From Adiantum capillus-veneris (lineage: Eukaryota > Streptophyta > Polypodiopsida > Polypodiales > Pteridaceae): a DNA stretch of 64,000 bases. Shown piece by piece: positions 43,594-53,560 of this stretch; within the stretch, counting starts at the first letter, position 1; each line of letters starts with the position of its first letter. The stretch covers positions 43,718,537-43,782,536 of the forward strand of contig CM043966.1 of the NCBI GenBank assembly GCA_014529385.2. Reading direction: 5' to 3'. Made by a program: the position numbers and the translations under genes. The notes below the pieces were generated by a model. The model had not been told where the DNA came from and ran no database searches. It was given only the letters and a program-made list of their open reading frames with translations.

Positions 43594-44950
43594 ATGAGTA
43601 GTGACGAGGATGTGGGGCCGTCCAACCGAAACACCTATCTCTCAACGAGGATCTTATGTCCTTGTAACCATTGCAAGCATGTTGTGCGACGGACAAGACG
43701 CGTTTCTTTGCAGCACGTTCGCGAATTTGGCGAGTTTGATCCATCTATTATAGATTGAGTTGTTGCCAATTATAACTCGTCGGACTCTGACGCAGGTCAA
43801 CAGGCAGCAATCTTGCAACCCAATAGACGTGTTCGCAGGCGCTTTGGTCAAGCAGCATATGTGAGGCCACAAGATGTAGCCTCTGACAGGTCGTGGGATG
43901 ATCATGCACACCACATTTCCAACGAGGCAATGTTTGAGCCTAAAATTGATGAAATGATCGAGACGATCATGGATTCAGAAAGGCTTGTCTATGATGATAT
44001 GAAAAGTGAAGCCGATACGCCATTGTATAATGGAGCACGTGTGTCTAGATTGAAAGCGCTCTTGGTTCTTCTCAACATGCAGACAAAGTTTGGATGGAGT
44101 GACACTAGCGTCACAGTGCTTTTCAGGTGATCTATTACAATTAGTTTACTTTAATAAAACTCTAAATGTATAATGATCTGATAGATTTTTACACAATTGT
44201 ACCGTATTTTTATGTTGTGTAGATTGCTCAAAGAGCACATACTACCAGTTGATAATGTGATGCCAGATTCTCGAGAGGAAGCAAGAAATATTTTGCGAGA
44301 CTTGGGGATGGATTACAATTCGATCCATGCTTGTTCTAATGATTGCATTCTTTTCAGAGGGGAATACATAGACATGGAGAAGTGTCCGAAATGTGATTCC
44401 GAAAGATATCAAGTAGATCTCCATGGAACAAAAATTCCGCAAAAGGTTTTGCGACATTTTCCTCTGCTTCCTCGCATCAAGCATTTCTTCGAATGTAAGT
44501 CCATGGCCGCCCTAGCATCATGGCATGAGGAGAATAAATCTTCGGATGGTGTGCTACAGATTCCTGCAGATTGTGCAGCCTAGAAACATATAGATGGAAC
44601 ATGGACGGATTTTGCCAGGGAAGCTCAAAATTTGCGCTTAGGCCTGGCTATGGATGGCGTAAATCCATTTGGTCAAAGATCAACATCTTACAGTGTATGG
44701 CCCGTTGTCATCGTCAACTAGAACACTCCCGTCGCCAATGACAGCGGCATTAATGGAGGAGATCGGAGAAGATGCCCAGTCAGAAGCCATGGAGGTGGTG
44801 CCAGACGAACATCAAGCTGCTACTCTCTATGGGGTGCATGCAGAGGATCTACAAAATGAAACAGAGGACATCTGTTTAAACGGAGAGCTCTATATAGATA
44901 TAGGAAGTTATGCTGAGCTATGTGAGGATGAGAGAGAGATCTCTTAAAGC
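43594..44950 (+). pseudogene. CACTA tnp2-like transposase (transposase-associated domain + Transposase_21), broken
   Basis: From the ATG at 43594: the transposase-associated zinc-finger-like segment CPCNHCKHVVRRTRRVSLQH is followed by a TGA at 43756-43758. In the same frame come MFEPKIDEMIETIMDSERLV and a canonical GT-AG intron at 44127-44222 (96 bases, in frame across LFR|LLKEH). The next exon has CSNDCILFRGEYIDMEKCPK, KVLRHFPLLPRIKHFFECK and WKHIDGTWTDFAREAQNLRL, GLAMDGVNPFGQRSTSYSVW, all landmarks of the Transposase_21 family. A TAG at 44581-44583 also interrupts it. The C-terminal half is deleted after ~44720; what follows (to 44947) is an acidic frame like the extreme C-terminus. Confidence 0.88.
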
Positions 44951-45356
44951 CATAAATATTGTATTTGAACAAGATGGCTCCGTTTTGTAAATTCAGAGTT
45001 ATGCACTTGCCTCTTTCATCACTCAAGTTGAATAGAAGAAGAACGCTTTCTGTTGCTGCTAGCCTTTGAACATTCCAAAGCTACATGCACATTCAAGTTC
45101 TTGTACGATTCTCCAGCTCATTAAGAATTTGCGTCATTGTGTCATTGCATCATTGTATTTATATGCGTCATTGCGTCATTGTATTTAATGGTCTTTGCAT
45201 CCAATCTAGGTACGTATGCTCTAGGTATGTTCTCATTAGCAGAGACGACGAGCACCTTCTCCTCTCTCTCTCTCTCTCTCTATCTATCTACTTGTCCATG
45301 TTTTCTACTCCATTCATTCAATTTTAAGTTTAAATGTTCGTGTGTTTAATGCAGGT

Positions 45357-46677
45357 ATGGATGATGACGAGTTTCTTTCTTCTTTGTCACCCCAACAGAG
45401 ACAGTGGTACGTGGAGCGTCATCGCTATGGCGCACCATCGCGCGTTCCTACTCCATCCGCATCTCCCTCTGTTTCGGAGTCCTCAGCGCGCTCTGAAGCT
45501 TCGGTGTCGACGAGACGATCTTCACACTCGTCTAGGCACCGGCGCTCTAGTGGTGGCGGTGGCGGTGGTGGTGGCGGTTGTTGTGGGGGTAGTGCCACCG
45601 ATGCTTCGACACCGCCTCGTGTTCGACGAGGCTCTTTACCCTCCCCTTCTTTGCCTGTCCCAACACCAGCCACGGAATCGCCATCGACACCAGGTTTTGC
45701 GCGGCTGAGTGTTGTTCCCCACAGCTACACACCACTAGCTACTCCTCTAGGAGTCACTCCAACGGACACTCCTCGCTTCGGGGCTCAGACTCTAGTGGAG
45801 ACACCTGGCGTCCGTACCCTCGTTGACACGCCGCTAGAGATCCCTGTCGAGACACCCAGGTTCATGCGTCAGCGGCGAGAGGGCTTGCCTTACTCCGTCG
45901 ATTCAGCAGCGGCATCATCTTGGATGATGACGGCAAGAAGGTGATTTTGCGCATGCGCGGTCTTTGCTCTCAGGTGTTTAGACACTACATACTAAACACC
46001 TGGAGTGAAGTACCGAATGAATTAAAAGACAGAGTCATCAGCATGCTTCATTACAAGTTTCCCGTTCCAACACGGGATGACCGCTTCAATGAAGATGTGA
46101 TGAAGGTTCCAATGCGCGAATACTGCAAGCATAAGCGTTCCGAAGTGCAAAAAGCAATCAAGCATGGATGGAACAGACCAGATTGGCTGGCCAAAGAAGA
46201 TTGGAAGCATGCGAAGAAAGAAGCGCGCGAGAATCCCGACAAGTGGAAGCAACAAAAGGAGGCAGCCAGAGCGCGAGTAGAGGCAGGGAGCTCATACCAC
46301 TTGGGGAGCGGCGGGTGGGCATCATTTGAGGCCGATTTTGTAAGTGTTTTAGCATCTATGTTCGATAGTTTAGGGTTTATGGGATTTGAAATTCTAACAT
46401 AATGGATTCTTTGTATGTTTTGACAGTGGTCGTTTACAGGACGTGATCCCACTCCGTATGAGCATGAGTATGCAGGCAGGAAGGGCTTAAACGCCCTTAT
46501 AGACATCGTGACTTCTCGCGGCGGCATGGTTAGTATTAGGGTTTATTCTTTTCTATTTATTGTATTGTTTTATAAACGTCGCTCGCTATATGTTTATACT
46601 TACAATGGGCTATCTTTTTTTTTTTTTTGCAGAATCCGACAGATACGCCGCTTGGACGCGATGAGACGTCTGAGTAG
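45357..46677 (+). pseudogene. CACTA second gene (Transposase_24-type), three exons, one frame change
   Basis: A splice-acceptor-like GCAG|GT precedes the ATG at 45357. Exon 1 has a Ser/Thr/Pro-rich, Gly-run N-terminus with repeated VxTP-type motifs (LVETPGVRTLVDTPLEIPVE), then, after a one-step frame change between ~45880 and 45905, LDDDGKKVILRMRGLCSQVF and the basic EDWKHAKKEARENPDKWKQQ block that resembles plant Transposase_24 (Ptta/En/Spm) proteins. GT-AG introns at 46340-46426 and 46529-46632 join ADF|WSFTGRDPTPYEHEYAGRKG and then GGM|NPTDTPLGRD, ending TAG at 46675-46677. Such proteins bind the element ends. Apart from the frame change it looks well kept. Confidence 0.75.
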
Positions 46678-47084
46678 ACGACGTCAGTTTAGCCATAGCT
46701 AGATAGCATTAGTTTCTTTTTGTCCTAGCTTATGTATCATGAGACCAAGTAACTATGTATTTTTGAAAACCATGTATATTTTTTAAATAATGACAATGGT
46801 TTGTAACTATTACATTTGCAATGATTAACAATCAAGTGATTTTGCTGTTGTGTACAATTGTCATTTATTTACTTCCATCAATTCACGCTTGTCATTTTTG
46901 TATCTTTATTTTGCAAACAATACGTACTATGGATGTTGGAGTTAATGATTATATTGTCTTGTGGGTGACTATTTTGGGTCTATATTTACCTTTGCACTTT
47001 TTTTCAAAGGTAAATAGACCAATGAAACATTCAATATGGTTGATGGGTGGCAGGGCATTCAATGCCCTACCCCCAAAAATTTTT
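46678..47084. other. 3' part of the CACTA element, no gene
   Basis: A short frame at 46821-47153 has hydrophobic character but overlaps the subterminal repeats and is not supported. AGGGCATTCAATGCCCT near 47053 is a small palindrome. Confidence 0.4.
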
Positions 47085-47303
47085 AATCTCGAGCGTCGCT
47101 ATGGGTGTCGCTATATTAGGCTCTGCAACGTCGCTATAAGCGTCGCTATATAGTGACGCTTATAGCGACTGCAATAGCGATTACTATAGCGACGTTCTCT
47201 TATCGATGCTAATAGCGACGCTTTTAGCGACGTCGGGGGTTTAAAAAACCCAGTGTATTTTCGTCGCTATAAGCGTTACAAGAGCACACAACCTCTTGTA
47301 GTG
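47085..47303 (+). repeat. CACTA right subterminal repeats and terminus
   Basis: GTCGCTAT occurs about five times and its reverse complement ATAGCGAC about three times within 200 bases. 47130-47169 is a 40-base palindrome with one mismatch. The end CCTCTTGTAGTG (47292-47303) is the inverted CACTA end. These clusters are typical sites for CACTA end-binding proteins. Confidence 0.85.
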
Positions 47304-47591
47304 ACCTCACTTTACAAGTCAAACATAAACCTTTTTGATTTCTTTGGATACTCTTGATCCCATCTAAAAATCAAGATTTTCCAAGTTCTCTACATAATCT
47401 TAATTCCCAGCACAATGCGACTTCTGTGAATTAGTAGAATTGGACACCCAACTAGTGACAATGATGCAACCTAGCAAAGTTGACACCAAAGATTGACAAT
47501 AATGTAACATAGCACTTGAAAACTCTATTCTAGATCAAAACTTGACAGCCATGGTTGAAAACACCAAAACATGGTAGAATGCAACCACCAC

Positions 47592-48056
47592 TTAAATACT
47601 TAGTTCACAAACATTCGTCCCAAAATTATGCATTTTTTCCAAAATTCCTAAATATGTTTTCTCATTACATAGGGGACACTGTGCAACTTCCTTGCATCTT
47701 GCTTCAAAATTAGGTAAAATGGAAGTTAGGACTGAGACCGCTATGGCTTGTGGGTCTTCCACTCCTAAGGCTTGATTGATAGCTACACGAGCTAAGACCT
47801 TGCCACAAAAACCTATGACAAAATTTTCCATTGCAAGGGATTTGTTTACAATAAAAACTACTTGCATAGTATGAGGTATAGTAGACAAGCACAAGAGCTT
47901 GTTGACTGCCTTCAAGACCCATAAAGAAAAATGTCCATCAAGGGAGAAATCTTTGTGGATAAGGCAGATGTCGCCCATGGGTAGTTTATCAATGTAGTTT
48001 GCAAGTGCTGCTTTTGGGCCAAAAAATTGCTCTCTCCCACCTTGCAAGCTGCCCAC
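47592..48056 (-). CDS. Unrecognised ORF (154 aa)
   Basis: Protein-like composition: FFGPKAALANYIDKLPMGDI, HFSLWVLKAVNKLLCLSTIP, FVIGFCGKVLARVAINQALG and CPLCNEKTYLGILEKMHNF. The alpha-helical, Leu-rich pattern could be a helical-repeat protein; I assign none. The same strand upstream (48114-48368) is a tandemly duplicated, stop-rich stretch. It may be a truncated host gene captured between transposons. Confidence 0.4.
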   Translation of the reverse strand: MGSLQGGREQFFGPKAALANYIDKLPMGDICLIHKDFSLDGHFSLWVLKAVNKLLCLSTIPHTMQVVFIVNKSLAMENFVIGFCGKVLARVAINQALGVEDPQAIAVSVLTSILPNFEARCKEVAQCPLCNEKTYLGILEKMHNFGTNVCELSI

Positions 48057-48185
48057 ACCTCCATGTCCAAAAGATCCTTTTCACAAGCTTAGGTTGCCAA
48101 GAACTCCTCCTCCATGACGTTTGCTTGCTCTGCAACTGCAATATTTGAAGTGACCAAGGAAAATGTGTCAATGACTGGGATCACT

Positions 48186-48474
48186 AACTTGCATAGTTTT
48201 AGAGACATCATTTGGCATTGTAATATGAATGTCAAATGTCAAGATTACCTTCAAGGATTTGTAGAGGTATCCATTTCCCAGTCTTACACATCCACCAGTT
48301 CTAGTGGAAGCGTATATACAAAGTTGTGCAAACTTTTAAGTACCGTATCCAAAGCCCCTAGCTTGTGAGATCACTAACTTGCACAGTTTCAGAGACATCA
48401 TTTGGTATTGTAATATGAATGTCAAATGTCACAAGATTCCCTTCAAGGCTTTGTAAAGTATCCATGGAAGCGTA
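48186..48474. repeat. Tandem duplication interrupted by a MITE and a Copia
   Basis: 48181-48367 and a second copy starting at 48370 share CACTAACTTGCA...AGAGACATCATTTGG and AATATGAATGTCAAATGTCA. The second copy is split: it runs 48370-48474, resumes after the MITE at 48770-48800, and finishes after the Copia at 54314 (AAGCCCCTAGCTTG in both). Confidence 0.85.
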
Positions 48475-48477
48475 TAA

Positions 48478-48766
48478 GCGTGAAAGCATGTTAACCTGTC
48501 GCACTTTTTGTGTTAGTTAGCAGTTTCAAGTTAGCACATCTTCAAAAAGTTGGGCGTCCGGTAAATTTTTTACAAATAATATCAAAATTTGTCAGAGGTT
48601 GTACATTTGGATTCCTTGTTTCAAATGATTTCTATTGATATATCATATGTCATAGATCTTGGAGATGTAGCTCAAGTTATTGTACTAGTTAGCACATGTC
48701 AAAATTGTGCTAGTTAGCATTGTCCGGGACATGAAAAAGCATGACAGGTTAACATGCTTTCACCCA
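48478..48766. mobile_element. 289-base MITE with TAA target duplication
   Basis: Terminal inverted repeats of about 20 bases (GTGAAAGCATGTTAACCTGT on the left, its reverse complement on the right) flanked by TAA at 48475-48477 and 48767-48769. The uninterrupted copy at 48309-48325 lacks the insert. TAA target duplications point to the PIF/Harbinger superfamily (Tourist-like). No ORF inside. Confidence 0.82.
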
Positions 48767-48800
48767 TAAACAAAGTTGTGCAAACTTTTAAGTACTTTAT

Positions 48801-48884
48801 TGTTAGGAAATAAGACGTAGCTAAATAGATAATTGAGTAGATTACTTAATGGAGAGAGACAGATTTATATACACGAGATTATAG

Positions 48885-48959
<75 letters not shown>

Positions 48960-49586
48960 CATGATATACGTGGTTCACCCAATGTGGGCTACGTCCACGG
49001 GAAAGCAGCCACTCAATGGCTTTAGTACTTCAAAACAAGAAGTAGTTTACAAAGGGATTATACCCTTAATGGAGCTCCCGCCTTGCTTCACTCTCACCAC
49101 CTCACACTCACCTTGTTGCATCAACTTCACACTATGAAATGTGTGTAGAAATGGCCTCCTTTTATAGGCCAAAAGGGCTGCCCTCTCTTATGAGAGACAA
49201 CCATGTGTAGCCGCCCTTGTGCGAATAAGTCCAAATCGGACCCTCCAATCCGCCCATGTGTGGCCGCCCTTGAGAAGACAAGTCCGCTTTTGAATTCGGC
49301 CACCGGCCACCGGCCATTAACTTCCGACCATCGACCAACCGACCGGTTGTTTTCCGACCACTTTCCGGTCGCCATCCGGCCATAATATTCCAGCGAAAAA
49401 AAAAGTCTCAGGGGCCTCTGCCTCCGAGGCCTTTAAAGTTGCCCCTGATTCTTGTCCGTGAAAATTTTGGTTTCCGGTGAGTGATTTTCCTTCATGCAGG
49501 ATGGCTTCTCCTCATAATGGGGGCCTTACAAATGTGCGCTTTTACCACAGAAAATTACAAGGGTAAATCAGGCTCCCTACTTAACA
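48801..49586 (-). repeat. 3' LTR of the Copia at 48.8-54.3 kb (786 bases)
   Basis: TGTTAGG...TTAACA in + orientation. (GA)n 48888-48955 is 68 bases against about 14 in the other LTR. TATA 12-mer CTCCTTTTATAG at 49156-49167. GC-rich CCGGCCA-type repeats near 49300. Confidence 0.95.
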
Positions 49587-49600
49587 ATCTCCCACTTGGA
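49587..49600 (-). promoter_or_regulatory. Polypurine tract of the Copia
   Basis: On the - strand CAAGTGGGAGAT abuts the LTR, a typical Copia polypurine tract. Confidence 0.85.
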
Positions 49601-49646
49601 GACTGATCTCCAAACCAAACTTGTGACTGCTTTCCATTCTGGCTTC

Positions 49647-50819
49647 TTATCCTTGAATGCCGATTGAAGATGAGCAAAAGCTGAACTTCTCCTTGTTGAC
49701 CACCTTTGTAAACATGTCTGCAGGATTTTCACTTGTATGCACCTTTCCTAGCTTTAGTTGTCCCTCTTCCAAAAGAGTGCGTATGAAGTGATATCTCACC
49801 TCAATGTGCTTTGTCCTTGAATGAAAGGCTGAGTTCTTCGCAAGATGGATAGCGCTTTGGCTATCACTGTACAAGACACAATTGTCTTGTTTGAATCCAA
49901 GCTCTTCTAAGAATCTGTGAAGCCACAGAATTTCTTTGCTTGCCTCCGTCATTGCTACATACTCTGCTTCCGTGGTAGAAAGTGAAACCACTTTCTGCAG
50001 CTTTGAAGCCCAGCTTACTGCTGTGCCTCCAACCGTGAACACATAGCCAGTAGTGCTCCTTCGAGTATCTTTGTCACCTGCCATATCTGCATCAGCATAC
50101 CCTTCTAGAAAAATATCAGTTCCTCCAAAATACAAAGCATTTGTTGTTGTCCCTTTTAGATACCTAAGTATCCACTTCACAGCTTGCCAATGCTCTTTAC
50201 TTGGGTTGTCCATGAACCTACTCACAACTCCCACTGCATGTGCAATGTCTGGCCTTGTCCAGACCATAGCATACATTAGAGAACCTACCGCTGTAGCATA
50301 TGGAACTTTAGACATATAGGCTATCTCCTCTTGTGTCTTTGGACACATATCCTTCGTTAGTTTAAAATGACCAGCCAAAGGTGTAGAAACTGGTTTTGCA
50401 TTTTGCTTTGCAAACCTTTCTAGTACCTTCTTGATGTAATCTTCTTGAGATAGCTTTATTGTCTTCTTCGTCCTGTCCCTTGATATTTTCATGCCAAGTA
50501 TCCTCTTTGCAGCACCTAAATCTTTCATTGAAAAAGATTTGGACAGCTCCTCTTTTAGGTCTTTGATGTCCTGCATGTTAGCACTTGCAATCAACATGTC
50601 ATCAACATACAACATTAGGATGATGAATTTCCCATCTCCCAAATTCTCCGTGTAGACGCAGTGATCCGAGTTGCATCTTGTGAATCCATGATCCAACATC
50701 CATCGATCAAACTTCAAGTACCATTGTCTTGATGCTTGCTTTAAACCATGCAAGCTCTTCTTTAATCTGCAAACCATTTTCTCCTTACCTTTTACTTCAT
50801 ACCCCTTTGGTTGAAGCAT
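49647..50819 (-). CDS. Copia reverse transcriptase (C-terminal part) and RNase H
   Basis: 390 residues. The frame opens near the MLQPKGYE block (the RT N-terminal half lies upstream in another frame, 50822-50945). RT landmarks: CRLKKSLHGLKQASRQWYLK and the catalytic LYVDDMLIA near residue 70. RNase H: GYADADMAGDKDTRRSTTGY, SLSTTEAEYVAMTEASKEIL, YSDSQSAIHLAKNSAFHSRT and NPADMFTKVV supply the acidic residues. Together they make DNA from the element RNA and remove the RNA. The N-terminal edge shows a ~30-40 base deletion relative to Copia RTs. Confidence 0.9.
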   Translation of the reverse strand: MLQPKGYEVKGKEKMVCRLKKSLHGLKQASRQWYLKFDRWMLDHGFTRCNSDHCVYTENLGDGKFIILMLYVDDMLIASANMQDIKDLKEELSKSFSMKDLGAAKRILGMKISRDRTKKTIKLSQEDYIKKVLERFAKQNAKPVSTPLAGHFKLTKDMCPKTQEEIAYMSKVPYATAVGSLMYAMVWTRPDIAHAVGVVSRFMDNPSKEHWQAVKWILRYLKGTTTNALYFGGTDIFLEGYADADMAGDKDTRRSTTGYVFTVGGTAVSWASKLQKVVSLSTTEAEYVAMTEASKEILWLHRFLEELGFKQDNCVLYSDSQSAIHLAKNSAFHSRTKHIEVRYHFIRTLLEEGQLKLGKVHTSENPADMFTKVVNKEKFSFCSSSIGIQG

Positions 50820-50821
50820 GC

Positions 50822-51552
50822 CGTATTTACATCCATTTGCTCGAGATTTAGATCATGAGCAGCCACAAGGCTTAAGACAAGCCTAATTGAGTTCATTTTT
50901 ACAACAGGAGAAAATATTTCATTGAAGTCATACCTTTCTTTTGAGAAAAACCTTTTACCACAAGCCTAGACTTGTACCTTTTCTTCCCACCTTCTTCTTC
51001 CTTTAGCTTGTACACCCATTTGTTTTGAAGTGCCCGCTTACCTTTAGGCAACTCAACCAACTCCCATGTTTAGTTGCGATGTAGTGAGTCCATCTCCACT
51101 TGCATGCTCTTCGTCCATTCTTCTTTGGATTCATGTTGCATAGCTTCTTCATATGATTCCAGCTCTCCAGAATCTGAGATCAAGAGATGGTTGAAGGAAG
51201 GAACAAACCTTTCTGGAGGTCTACTTGCTCTTGTAGATCTTCGGGAAATAGGTTGAGGCTCCTCATTTGGTTGACGTTGTTGCACATTGTCACCGTTTGC
51301 AGTCCTTGAGTCTTCACTGTCCTCAAGCTCCATGTACTCATCACCTGTTTCTTTTGTTTGTTTTCTTTCCAAGTAATCTTTGTACATATTTTGTTCATTA
51401 AAAATTACATCTCTACTCCTTAAGATTTTACCATCTTCAGGATTCCATAGGCGATACCCAAAGTCTCCTTCTCCATAGCCAATGAAGAAACACTTTTTGG
51501 ACTTTGCATCTAGATTTGATCTTAGGCTTCTATCTATGTGTATGAAATCCTC
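50822..51552 (-). pseudogene. Copia integrase tail and RT N-terminal half (stops and frame change)
   Basis: After a TGA at 51553-51555 the same frame continues EDFIHIDRSLRSNLDAKSKK, CFFIGYGEGDFGYRLWNPED (integrase C-terminal), a charged linker (SRRSTRASRPPERFVPSFNH) and the RT start SLHRN, then TAA at 51070-51072 where TWELVELPKGKRALQNKWVY follows. Near 50945 the frame changes before YDFNEIFSPVVKMNSIRLVL. These are the only coding defects of an otherwise well-kept element. Confidence 0.85.
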
Positions 51553-53487
51553 TCACCCAAACACTTTGAGAAATGCATAATTCACCGGTTTACCTGTCCA
51601 TGCCTCTTCTGGAACTCCCCCATCCAATGCCGTTGAGGGTGACCCATTGATTAAGTACACAGACGTACTTACAGCTTCCGCCCAAAGCTCAAGCGGTAGG
51701 CCTGCATGTAGCCGCATGCTTCGTGCTCGTTCCATGATTGTCCTGTTCATCCTTTCCGAAATCCGATTTTGTTGAGGTGTCCTTGGGGTTGTCCTTTGCC
51801 TCCGAATGCCATTGCTAGCACAAAAGCTTTCAAAAGCTTGGCTGCAATATTCGCCTCCATTGTCGGATCTGAAGCATTTAGCCTTGGTATCTGTTTCATT
51901 CTCCACAAAGGCTTTCCACATTTGAAATATGGAAAATACATCGGATTTATTCTTCATGACATAAACCCATGTTTTTCTAGTCGCATCGTCTATGAATGTT
52001 AGATAGTACAATGAGCCACCAAGTGATGGTGTACTTGCAGGACCCCAAACATCAGAATGAACCAACTCAAGTTTTTTATTTTTTCTTTCATTTCCTGATT
52101 TTTGAAATTTTACCCTCTTTTGTTTACCATAAACACAATCTTCACAGAACTCTAAGTTCACTTCTTTCAAACCTGGTAGAAGCTTCTTTGTTTGAAGGAT
52201 TTGCATTCCTTTGACACTCATATACCCAAGTCGGTAGTGCCACACCGCACTGTCAACTTCTGTAGTTGCTGCACAAGCTGAAGGTTGCGTGCTAACAGTA
52301 CACAAGTAAAGTGTACCGACTTTTTCTCCCTTGGCAACCACCAAAGATCCCTTTGAGATCTTCCACCGTTTGTTTCCGAATGCAATGTTGTGACCTTCAT
52401 CGTCCAATTGTACTGTAGAGATCAAATTTTTGCGAAGAGAAGAAACATGCCTAACATCTTTAAGCTTCCATTCATTTCCGTTAGCAGTTTTGACAGTACC
52501 TTTGCCGACAATCTCACAAGATTCATCATCTCCCAAGTATACATACCCTAAATTACCTTTGGTGTAGTCTTGGAAATGTTGCTTGTGTGGTGTTGCATGG
52601 AATGAAGCCCCGGAATCTACTATCCAGGAATTAGACACATTGTCTAATGAGAGAATTAGAGCATCTTGCTCTACTTTACCTGCCACATTGGCCTCGGATG
52701 TTGGCTTGTTGTCTTGAGACTTTGTCTCCTTATTCTTCTTGGACCAGCAATCCTTCTTGACGTGGCCCTTCTTGCCGCAGTTCCAACATTCAAGAACTGA
52801 CTTTGTGCGTGACTTGCTCCGCCTTGAGCGATCACGACCCTTTTGGTTTTTGAACCTCTCCTTAGGCCTTCCTCTTGTTTCCACTGATAGTGCAGCACTT
52901 GATGATTCTCCTGTGCTTCTCCTTCGCATTTCCTCACTTAGGAGAACACCCACAACATCATCAAACTTAAGAGTATTTGTGCCAGAGATAGAATTACTTA
53001 CAGCCATCACAAGGCTGTCCCAACTATCCGGTAGAGATGATAGTATAAGGAGAGCTCGCACTTCGTCATCAAAATTGATTTTCACTGATCGAAGTTGACT
53101 TATGTTTGTATTAAATTCATTTAGGTGTTCTGCAACTGAACCATTCTCTGCCATCTTTAGATTGAACAAGCGCTTCATAAGAAATACCTTATTGGATGCC
53201 GATGGTTTCTCGTAGAAGTCGTCAAGTGACTTCATCAAGTCCTCCGTGGTCTTCATCTCCGAAACATTGAAGGCCACCGTTGATGCCAAGCTTAACCGGA
53301 TTGTTCCCAGTGCCTTTCGATCAAGGACAATCCATGTTTCATCTGCCATTGTTGCGGGCTTCTTCGCAAGACAGCCTAGTGGCAAATAGAGGTCCTTCTG
53401 GTAGAGATAGTCTTCAATCTGCATCTTCCAATGTTGGTAGTTTTTGCCGTTGAACTTCTCAATCTTGAGCTTCCCTTCCTCCGCCAT
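51553..53487 (-). CDS. Copia gag-protease-integrase
   Basis: 644 residues from the ATG at 53487 (the open frame extends three codons upstream from a GTG; numbering below starts there). Gag: IEKFNGKNYQHWKMQIEDYL near 14; zinc knuckle CWNCGKKGHVKKDC at 237-250; aspartic protease WIVDSGASFH with DSG at 294-296. Pre-integrase zinc finger: AVWHYRLGYMS near 417 has Tyr where the second zinc His is expected, and CEDC follows at 451-454. Integrase core: D482 (HSDVWGP), D546 (RSDNGGEY) and E580 (ISERMNR), with QNR where QNG is usual. The frame ends at TGA (51553-51555) in the integrase C-terminal part (KVFG). Confidence 0.93.
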   Translation of the reverse strand: MAEEGKLKIEKFNGKNYQHWKMQIEDYLYQKDLYLPLGCLAKKPATMADETWIVLDRKALGTIRLSLASTVAFNVSEMKTTEDLMKSLDDFYEKPSASNKVFLMKRLFNLKMAENGSVAEHLNEFNTNISQLRSVKINFDDEVRALLILSSLPDSWDSLVMAVSNSISGTNTLKFDDVVGVLLSEEMRRRSTGESSSAALSVETRGRPKERFKNQKGRDRSRRSKSRTKSVLECWNCGKKGHVKKDCWSKKNKETKSQDNKPTSEANVAGKVEQDALILSLDNVSNSWIVDSGASFHATPHKQHFQDYTKGNLGYVYLGDDESCEIVGKGTVKTANGNEWKLKDVRHVSSLRKNLISTVQLDDEGHNIAFGNKRWKISKGSLVVAKGEKVGTLYLCTVSTQPSACAATTEVDSAVWHYRLGYMSVKGMQILQTKKLLPGLKEVNLEFCEDCVYGKQKRVKFQKSGNERKNKKLELVHSDVWGPASTPSLGGSLYYLTFIDDATRKTWVYVMKNKSDVFSIFQMWKAFVENETDTKAKCFRSDNGGEYCSQAFESFCASNGIRRQRTTPRTPQQNRISERMNRTIMERARSMRLHAGLPLELWAEAVSTSVYLINGSPSTALDGGVPEEAWTGKPVNYAFLKVFG

Positions 53488-53542
53488 AACTCCCACTCAA
53501 TTCAAGGAATCCTTTCCTTGAGATAATTTAGCTACGAGAAAA

Positions 53543-53558
53543 CCTTGCTCTGATACCA
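53543..53558 (-). promoter_or_regulatory. Primer-binding site for initiator Met tRNA
   Basis: On the - strand TGGTATCAGAGCAAGG, two bases inside the 5' LTR. Confidence 0.93.
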
Positions 53559-53560
53559 GT

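Larger units (their letters stand above)
43594..47303 (+). mobile_element. CACTA (En/Spm-like) DNA transposon, left end not found
   Basis: It carries a tnp2-like transposase gene (43594-44950), a second transposon gene (45357-46677) and a right terminus ending ...ACCTCTTGTAGTG, the reverse complement of CACTACAAGAGGT, preceded by clustered GTCGCTAT subterminal repeats. CACTA elements move by cut-and-paste with 3-base target duplications. The left terminal repeat is missing or unrecognisable. The tnp2-like gene is broken, so the element is not autonomous. Confidence 0.85.

Noticed and set aside
45425-45735. ORFs on - opposite the CACTA second gene
   Set aside because: Shadow frames of a Ser/Gly-rich coding region.
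46821-47153. 110-aa hydrophobic ORF on +
   Set aside because: It runs into CACTA subterminal repeats and has no counterpart in the family that I know.
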